This document shows positions 1 through 4,059 of a DNA stretch of 6,680 bases, in pieces (position 1 is the first letter of the stretch; every line of letters begins with the position of its first letter). The position numbers and the translations under genes were made by a program. The DNA is from Actinomycetota bacterium (GTDB lineage Bacteria; Actinomycetota; Acidimicrobiia; Acidimicrobiales; AC-25), in NCBI GenBank assembly GCA_005888395.1, contig VAXF01000204.1, forward strand, positions 1 to 6,680. The letters run 5' to 3'. Under the pieces are notes generated by a model, which saw nothing but the letters and a program-made list of their open reading frames with translations, did no database searches and was not told the DNA's origin.

Positions 1-1
1 G

Positions 2-121
2 TGCCACCTCCACCGCGGCCTCGTCGAGGGCTTCGTCGAGCACCTGGGCGGCAGCGAGATCGAGAGCTTCGGCACGCTCGTCGACCGGGAGCCGTGCCAG
101 GTCGCACTGTCCGCTGGGTAG
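2..121 (+). CDS. C-terminal 39 residues of an unidentified protein, possibly an HTH regulator (5' partial)
   Basis: The frame opens before the window and ends at the TAG at 119-121. The visible part begins CHLHRGLVEGFVEHLGG and ends near VDREPCQVAL. It has a Cys-rich, His-containing helix followed by a short acidic stretch and a late Cys. This layout recalls the C-terminal effector region of some actinobacterial ArsR/SufR-type winged-helix regulators, where Cys residues near the end bind a metal or Fe-S cluster. The DNA-binding part is outside the window, so this is only a suggestion. The neighbouring Fe-S carrier gene, 9 bases downstream, fits such a regulator. Composition is normal for the window. 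That the frame is coding is fairly likely; its function is weakly supported. Confidence 0.55.
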   Translation, partial: CHLHRGLVEGFVEHLGGSEIESFGTLVDREPCQVALSAG

Positions 122-124
122 ACT
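119..124 (+). promoter_or_regulatory. Putative -10 element (TAGACT) for a leaderless Fe-S carrier transcript
   Basis: TAGACT fits the actinobacterial -10 pattern TANNNT and is followed by exactly six bases (125-130) before the ATG at 131. That is the spacing expected when transcription starts on the A of the start codon. There is no convincing Shine-Dalgarno sequence before this ATG, which agrees with a leaderless mRNA. The element overlaps the stop codon of the upstream gene. I see no good -35 hexamer 17-18 bases upstream, which is common in this phylum. Inferred from pattern only. Confidence 0.45.
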
Positions 125-130
125 TTCGTC

Positions 131-451
131 ATGATCACGCTCACCGACACCGCCTCCACCAAGGTCAAGGAGCTGATGGAGGCCGAGGGCAACCCCGAGC
201 TCTTCCTGCGCGTGGCCGTACGCCCCGGCGGGTGCTCAGGCTTCAGCTACGAGATGTTCTTCGACACCGACGTCACCGGCGACGACCAGACCGTGGACTT
301 CGGGGGCGTGAAGGTCGTGGTCGACCCGGCATCCGCGCAGTGGCTCACCGGCGCGTCGCTCGACTACAAGGACGGCCTCCAGGGCGCAGGGTTCGCGATC
401 GACAACCCCAACGCCCAGCGCACCTGCGGTTGCGGCAACTCGTTCAGCTAG
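131..451 (+). CDS. erpA: A-type iron-sulfur cluster carrier/insertion protein (ErpA/IscA/HesB family)
   Basis: The 106-residue cytoplasmic protein is full length for the A-type carrier family, which accepts nascent Fe-S clusters from the SUF/ISC scaffold and delivers them to apoproteins. The three conserved cluster-ligand cysteines are visible: Cys35 in GGCSGF, and Cys99 and Cys101 in the C-terminal TCGCGNSFS motif. The middle carries the usual V-D-F-G-G-V-K-V-V-V-D block around residues 55-65, and the tail has the family's F-x-I-D-N-P-N segment. The start is the ATG preceded by a TAGACT box at leaderless spacing; no good ribosome binding site competes. Its stop (TAG, 449-451) directly touches the stop of the convergent lipoprotein gene. 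A plausible client is the [2Fe-2S] protein encoded at 1340-2857, but such carriers serve many targets. Family assignment is firm; choosing ErpA over another A-type subgroup is less so. Confidence 0.95.
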   Translation: MITLTDTASTKVKELMEAEGNPELFLRVAVRPGGCSGFSYEMFFDTDVTGDDQTVDFGGVKVVVDPASAQWLTGASLDYKDGLQGAGFAIDNPNAQRTCGCGNSFS

Positions 452-1321
452 TCAGCCCATCAGTTTCGTCAGTGACGCCTTTGCTTCTTCAATGTCGAAG
501 GGGCCGTCGAGGCGGTCCTTGATCGTGCCGTCGGGGGCGGCGAGGTAGAGGACGGGCTCGAAGTCGAGGTGGTAGGCGCGCATCCCGTCGGTCAGGTTGG
601 CCTCGCTGGCCTGGAGCGAGCGGTAGACCTCGACGTGAACGAAGCGCACCTTGTCCTGGAACGCGGGGACCTGGGTGAGGAGGACGTCGAGGTCCGGTCC
701 GCACGTCCGTGACTCGCAGAGCGCGGGTGTGGCGAACAGCACGGCGACGGGGCGGTGCTCGTTCAGGGCCGCGTCGAGGCTCACCTCGTGCAGCGGGCAC
801 ACGGGCTGCCGTGTGCAGATCGGCTCGACGCCGCGGTGGTCGGCGACGGTCGGCGTGGCCACCGGCACCATGCGCTGGCCCGGCAGCGGCACCTGCGTGT
901 CGGCCGCGTTGATCACGTCGAGCTGCGTCGCACCCTGCTTCCCGCCGGTGCTCGCCACCACCCACCACTGACCGGCGACGTCGAAGTGCTGCCGCGTGAG
1001 GTAGTAGGGCTTGGTGGTGATGCCGTCGGCGTGCGGCTCGGCGGGTCGCGCCGGGGCGAGTTGGGTGAGGCTGCGGCCGAAGGCGAGGGAGACCGGCGTG
1101 CCGGCCGCAAGTGGCTCGGAGTTCTCCAGCACGGCGATGCTCACCCGCTGGTCGGCGCCGGCGATGAGCTGTGCCGAGGCCTGGATCACCTCGAGCTGGT
1201 CGGGTGGCGCCGTCGTCGACGACGCCCGCTTCTTCCCGCTCCCACCGCACGCGGCGCCGACCGTGAGCCCGACGCCGGCCGCGAGGAACGAGCGTCGGGT
1301 GAGCCGGGTGTCCACAGGCAC
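452..1321 (-). CDS. Tat-exported lipoprotein with C-terminal thioredoxin-like domain
   Basis: Predicted 289 residues. The N-terminus has a twin-arginine signal (LTRRSFLAAG, Arg9-Arg10), a short hydrophobic stretch and a VGAAC lipobox-like site, so the mature protein probably starts at Cys25, lipid-anchored outside the membrane. A Gly/Ser/Thr linker follows. Residues 43-140 look like a beta-sandwich (Y-Y-L-T-x-x-x-F-D-V-A-G-x-W-W-V-V, somewhat like YtkA/FixH-type domains). Residues 188-289 look thioredoxin-like: beta strand PVAVLFATPA, then Cys202 and Cys207, later the EPVLYLAAPDG strand typical of the cis-Pro region. The usual CXXC is replaced by CXXXXC (LCESRTCG), and a second pair, Cys169/Cys175, precedes the domain. 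Possible roles are disulfide exchange or metal handling outside the cell; neither is shown. The start is the GTG at 1321, chosen because AGGA lies 8 bases upstream (1330-1333) and puts the twin arginine nine residues in. Confidence 0.85.
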   Translation of the reverse strand: MPVDTRLTRRSFLAAGVGLTVGAACGGSGKKRASSTTAPPDQLEVIQASAQLIAGADQRVSIAVLENSEPLAAGTPVSLAFGRSLTQLAPARPAEPHADGITTKPYYLTRQHFDVAGQWWVVASTGGKQGATQLDVINAADTQVPLPGQRMVPVATPTVADHRGVEPICTRQPVCPLHEVSLDAALNEHRPVAVLFATPALCESRTCGPDLDVLLTQVPAFQDKVRFVHVEVYRSLQASEANLTDGMRAYHLDFEPVLYLAAPDGTIKDRLDGPFDIEEAKASLTKLMG

Positions 1322-1327
1322 CGAACC

Positions 1328-1333
1328 TATCCT
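1328..1333 (+). promoter_or_regulatory. Putative -10 element (TATCCT) for a leaderless transcript of the 1340 gene
   Basis: TATCCT fits TANNNT and is followed by six bases (1334-1339) and the ATG at 1340, the same geometry as the box before the Fe-S carrier gene at 119-124. No Shine-Dalgarno sequence precedes this ATG. The divergent GTG is 19 bases away, so any -35 contact would lie in the lipoprotein coding sequence; I see no clear -35 hexamer there. Pattern-based inference. Confidence 0.5.
1330..1333 (-). promoter_or_regulatory. Ribosome binding site (AGGA) of the lipoprotein gene
   Basis: On the minus strand AGGA is followed by 8 bases and then GTG at 1321-1319. It supports that GTG over the second in-frame GTG at 1315. 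The same bases lie inside the putative -10 box of the divergent gene. Confidence 0.6.
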
Positions 1334-1339
1334 GCTCGA

Positions 1340-2857
1340 ATGGGCTTGCAGCTTCGGGTGGACGGCCGGCCGGTCGAGGTCGCCGACGACGGCAGCTCGC
1401 TGCTCGAGGTGCTGCGCGACCGGCTCGGCATGCGGTCGCCGAAGGACGGATGCAGCCCGCAGGGCCAGTGCGGCTGCTGCACGGTGCTCGTCGACGGCGC
1501 CCCGCGTGTCGCGTGCGTGACGCCGGCGCGGCGGGTCGCCGGTCGCGAGGTGACCACCGCCGACGGTCTCGCCGCCGAAGAGCGCCGGGCGTGGGGCGAC
1601 GCGTTCTGCGCCACCGGCGCCAGCCAGTGCGGCTTCTGCTCGCCCGGGATCATCGTGCGGTTGGCCGCGCTGCGCGCACGCGACCCACGCAGCGTCGAGC
1701 GGGCGCTGCTGGCGCACCTGTGCCGGTGCACGGGCTGGCGGACGATCGTCGACGCGGCCGAGGCCTATGGCCTCGACCAGCCGCCGCGCGATCTCGAGGC
1801 GGCGTCGGCGCGGGCGACAATTGAGGGCGGTACGCCCCAACGGGTGGGTGGCGACATCCCGCTGGGTGCGGGCGGCTTCGCCGACGACGGCGCGCCGACC
1901 GGCGCGCTCGTCGCGGTCCCCGACGGCGCCGGCAGCTGGGCCGTAGGGGAGACGCTGGCCGAGGCGCGCGAACGCGCCGGCAAGGTCCAGGGCCGGCGGA
2001 CCACGATCGAAGTGCTTCACCCGCTCGCCGTCCCCGACGGCGATTGGGACGTGACGTTGCGCACGACGTGGGTCGAGCCCGCATACCTCGAGCCCGACGC
2101 GTCGTGGTGCGAGCCGGGCGGAGAGCCGGCCACGCCGCTCGCCAACGGTGGCGCGTTCGGAGGCAAGGTGGCGTCGGTGGCGCCCGGTGCCGCGCGCCGG
2201 CTTGCCGACCAGCACGGCCGGGCCGTGCGGGTCGTGCTGTCGCGAGAGGACGTCGTGCGGCTCGGGCCGAAGCGGCCGCCCCTCGCCGCGGGCGTCCGCA
2301 GCGACGGTCGTGGCGTCGTGCACGTCGTCCGCACCGCGGGCATCGGCGACGCGATCCGCTCGGTCGCGCCGGAGCTCGAGGTCGTCGAGGCCGAGGTCTC
2401 GGGTCCGCCCACATCGGCGGCGCTGCGGGCCGCGGGCTGGGCCGAGGCCGCCGTTCTCCTCGCCGCGGCACGCGGCGACGCTGTCGTGCGCTCGCCGTCG
2501 GGCGCGACGGCGCGGGCGGAGGTCGGCGCCGATCATGTTCGAGTGCGCGTGTCGTGCGGGACGCCGCTCGACGAGGTCGTGCTGCGCTCCTACTGCGTCG
2601 GTGCCGCCCACATGGCCCTCGGGTTGGTCCGCAGCGAGGGCGTCGCCGTCGACGCCGAGGGTGAGGTCCATGACCTCACCATCCGGTCGTTCGGCGTGCT
2701 GCGCGCCGTCGACATGCCGGCGGTCGAGGTCGAGATCGAGGGCTCCGACGACCCGCCCGTCAACGGCTCCGACGCCGTGTTCGCGGCCGTCGCCGCCGCC
2801 GCGTGGCATGCCGACGGCCTCCCGCCGCAGTGGCCGACGAGGAGGAGGATCGCGTGA
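1340..2857 (+). CDS. Two-[2Fe-2S] protein fused to a shortened, probably inactive molybdenum-hydroxylase-like region
   Basis: Predicted 505 residues, cytoplasmic. Residues 1-145 are a complete small subunit of the xanthine dehydrogenase/CO dehydrogenase type. A plant-ferredoxin-like domain carries Cys38, Cys44, Cys47 and Cys59 (DGCSPQGQCGCCTVLVDG), and a helical domain carries Cys97, Cys100, Cys128 and Cys130 (QCGFCSPG, LCRCTG). Residues 160-505 resemble the large molybdopterin subunit: FADDGAPTGALVAV (180-193), WVEPAYLEP (244-252), GGAFGGK (270-276), an ALRAAGWAEA segment with Arg363, and VSCG through SYCVGAAHMALG (405-428). The span is about 345 residues against roughly 750-800 normally. 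The HGG-x-x-GQG cofactor loop is not seen. The Glu following GGxFGGK is Val277, and the catalytic GVGE region reads NGSD (475-478). No FAD subunit is adjacent. The frame is uninterrupted, so a maintained gene rather than a pseudogene is likely. Its role is unknown; electron transfer without bound molybdenum cofactor is one possibility. The next gene overlaps by 4 bases. Confidence 0.85.
   Translation: MGLQLRVDGRPVEVADDGSSLLEVLRDRLGMRSPKDGCSPQGQCGCCTVLVDGAPRVACVTPARRVAGREVTTADGLAAEERRAWGDAFCATGASQCGFCSPGIIVRLAALRARDPRSVERALLAHLCRCTGWRTIVDAAEAYGLDQPPRDLEAASARATIEGGTPQRVGGDIPLGAGGFADDGAPTGALVAVPDGAGSWAVGETLAEARERAGKVQGRRTTIEVLHPLAVPDGDWDVTLRTTWVEPAYLEPDASWCEPGGEPATPLANGGAFGGKVASVAPGAARRLADQHGRAVRVVLSREDVVRLGPKRPPLAAGVRSDGRGVVHVVRTAGIGDAIRSVAPELEVVEAEVSGPPTSAALRAAGWAEAAVLLAAARGDAVVRSPSGATARAEVGADHVRVRVSCGTPLDEVVLRSYCVGAAHMALGLVRSEGVAVDAEGEVHDLTIRSFGVLRAVDMPAVEVEIEGSDDPPVNGSDAVFAAVAAAAWHADGLPPQWPTRRRIA
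2841..2850 (+). promoter_or_regulatory. Strong ribosome binding site for the RidA-family gene
   Basis: GGAGGAGGAT lies just before CGC and the GTG at 2854, within the end of the upstream coding sequence. It selects this GTG over an in-frame ATG at 2803, whose extra 17 residues (Arg- and acid-rich) do not look like a RidA N-terminus. Confidence 0.7.
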
Positions 2858-3210
2858 CGTCGGAGCCGGTTGGTCCCTACACGCCCATCGTCCGGGCCGG
2901 CGACTGGCTGGTGGTGTCGGGTCAGCTCGGCCTCGCCGAGGGCGATCTCGTGCGCGGCGGCGTGCGGGCCGAGCTGCGGCAGGCGCTGGCGAACGTGCGG
3001 GCCCTGCTCGAGTCGGAGGGCGCGTCGCTGGCCGACGTCGTCAAGACCACGGTGTTCCTGCGGCATATCGACGACTACGCGGCGATGAACGAGGTGTACG
3101 TGGAGGGGTTCGGCGACAACCGTCCCGCCCGCGCCGCGGTGGCGGTCGCCGCCCTCCCGCTCGGGGCCTTCGTCGAGGTGGAGGCGTGGGCGTTCGTCGG
3201 GGGAAGATGA
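2854..3210 (+). CDS. RidA (YjgF/YER057c/UK114) family protein
   Basis: Predicted 118 residues, slightly short for the family (usually about 125-130) but with the full fold. The family forms trimers; archetypal RidA hydrolyses reactive enamines/imines, and relatives act in pyrimidine and purine breakdown. Family residues are visible: Tyr9 in GPYTP, Ser22 in VVSGQ, Arg93 in RPARAAV (the position of E. coli RidA Arg105, which binds the substrate carboxylate), Pro102 and Glu108 in ALPLGAFVEVE. Keeping the Arg favours a deaminase-type member over Rid groups lacking it. The GTG start at 2854 overlaps the upstream TGA (GTGA), and the stop overlaps the downstream ATG (ATGA), giving tight coupling on both sides. 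Pairing with a molybdenum-hydroxylase-like protein hints at nitrogen heterocycle metabolism, but no substrate can be deduced. Confidence 0.93.
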   Translation: MTSEPVGPYTPIVRAGDWLVVSGQLGLAEGDLVRGGVRAELRQALANVRALLESEGASLADVVKTTVFLRHIDDYAAMNEVYVEGFGDNRPARAAVAVAALPLGAFVEVEAWAFVGGR

Positions 3211-3374
3211 ACCCCGTGGGCGGCGCAATCGTGCTCTTGGTGATCATGGTGCTCGTGGTCCCGCCGCTGCTGTTCCTGAGCGGCATGCTCGCGGCCGCCG
3301 TCATCGGCTGGTTCCTGAAAGACGACGCCGCGGCGCGTTACGAGGGCAGCGACCTGGTGGAGCTCAACCGCTGA
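3207..3374 (+). CDS. Small single-segment membrane protein of unknown function
   Basis: Predicted 55 residues. A hydrophobic run of about 32 residues (roughly 5-37), rich in Leu, Val and Ile with Pro19-Pro20 in the middle, could be one long or kinked helix or a tight hairpin. It ends in WFLKDD followed by a soluble tail, AAARYEGSDLVELNR. The ATG at 3207 overlaps the RidA stop (ATGA) and is preceded by the purine-rich GGGGGAAG. Codon use has the same GC-rich third positions as the neighbours. The 3' end overlaps the convergent regulator gene by 11 bases (3364-3374). I do not recognise a named family. Its place in the unit suggests it might anchor or assist the soluble partners at the membrane, which is only an inference. 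Confidence 0.75.
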   Translation: MNPVGGAIVLLVIMVLVVPPLLFLSGMLAAAVIGWFLKDDAAARYEGSDLVELNR

Positions 3375-4059
3375 TCGGGTGGCCGCCCCAGCGGGGCTGG
3401 CCGAAGCGGTAGCCCACCGAGCGCACGGTCTGGATCAGGCCGGCGTGCTCCTCGCCGAGCTTCGCCCGCAGCCGGCGGACGTGGACGTCGACTGTGCGGG
3501 CCCCGCCGTAGTACTCGTAGCCCCACACGCGAGAGAGCAGCGTCTCGCGCGTGAAGACCTTGCCCGGATGTGTGGCGAGGAACTTCAGGAGCTCGTACTC
3601 CATATAGGTGAGGTCGAGCGGCCGGCCCTCGATCGCGGCCTGGTAGGTCTCGAGGTTCACGACCAGTGGGCCGCATTCCACCAGCTCGGGACGAGTGCCG
3701 CGGCCGGTACGCCAGAACAGATGGGCGAGGCGCGCCTCGATCTCGCCCGCGCCCGCCGGCTCGATGCAGAAGTCGTCGAACAGGTCCTCGCGCAGCTCGA
3801 GCTCGCCCACCTGGCGCGCCGCCACCACGAGCAGCAGCGGCTCGAGGGGCAGGTCTCGCTTCCGGACGGAGCGGCACAGCGCGAAGGCGGCTTCGGGATC
3901 GTCGAGCGCCCAGACGAGCGCGCCCGCCCAGCCGTCGTCGGGCTCGAGGCGGCCCGCAGCGCTCGCGTCGCCTACCGCCTTCCACGGGTAGCCGGCCAGG
4001 TCGAGGACCTGCTGGAGCGCGGGCGGCGCCGGATCAGGGAAGAGAAGGAGGGGTTCCAT
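3364..4059 (-). CDS. glnR: GlnR-like OmpR-family winged-helix regulator with an atypical receiver domain
   Basis: Predicted 231 residues. Residues 1-115 form a receiver-like domain; 125-219 form an OmpR/PhoB winged-helix DNA-binding domain with all hallmarks: LDLTYMEYELLKFLATHPG, VFTRETLLSRVWGY, RTVDVHVRRLRAKLG and TVRSVGYRF. The WGYEYYGGARTVDVHVRRLR block closely resembles actinobacterial GlnR, the global nitrogen regulator that controls glnA and ammonium uptake. In my by-eye alignment the phospho-acceptor Asp after beta-3 is Trp50 (GALVWALDD), and the conserved receiver Lys is also missing, so phosphorylation control is unlikely. GlnR proteins are known to work as unphosphorylated dimers. 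No histidine kinase gene is adjacent. It lies directly downstream of a glutamine synthetase gene, overlapping it by 88 bases, and probably shares its transcript. The ATG at 4059 has only a weak upstream ribosome site. Another OmpR-type orphan regulator is possible. Confidence 0.8.
   Translation of the reverse strand: MEPLLLFPDPAPPALQQVLDLAGYPWKAVGDASAAGRLEPDDGWAGALVWALDDPEAAFALCRSVRKRDLPLEPLLLVVAARQVGELELREDLFDDFCIEPAGAGEIEARLAHLFWRTGRGTRPELVECGPLVVNLETYQAAIEGRPLDLTYMEYELLKFLATHPGKVFTRETLLSRVWGYEYYGGARTVDVHVRRLRAKLGEEHAGLIQTVRSVGYRFGQPRWGGHPISG

Noticed and set aside
1..522. Open frame from GTG at base 1 across the Fe-S carrier gene
   Set aside because: It is Arg/Pro-rich off-frame translation overlapping the well-supported carrier gene, and it extends into the convergent lipoprotein gene.
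755..1339. Upstream extension of the Fe-S fusion protein in the same open frame
   Set aside because: It lies antisense to the lipoprotein gene, and its translation is Arg/Gly/His-rich with no family resemblance. The Fe-S domain begins naturally at the ATG at 1340.
1322..2809. Long minus-strand open frame running into the lipoprotein gene
   Set aside because: Open only because GC-rich codons leave few stops on the opposite strand. Its translation is low-complexity Arg/Ala/Gly, and the twin-arginine signal places the true start at 1321.
1340..2857. The mini Mo-hydroxylase-like gene as a decayed pseudogene
   Set aside because: There are no internal stops or frameshifts over 505 codons, GC-rich third positions are maintained, and start and stop are coupled to neighbours. 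Loss of cofactor residues fits repurposing better than decay.
2148..3206. Plus-strand open frame continuous with the small membrane protein
   Set aside because: It is off-frame over the 1340-2857 and RidA genes and very Arg/Ser-rich. Only the segment from the ATG at 3207 has sensible composition and a coupled start.
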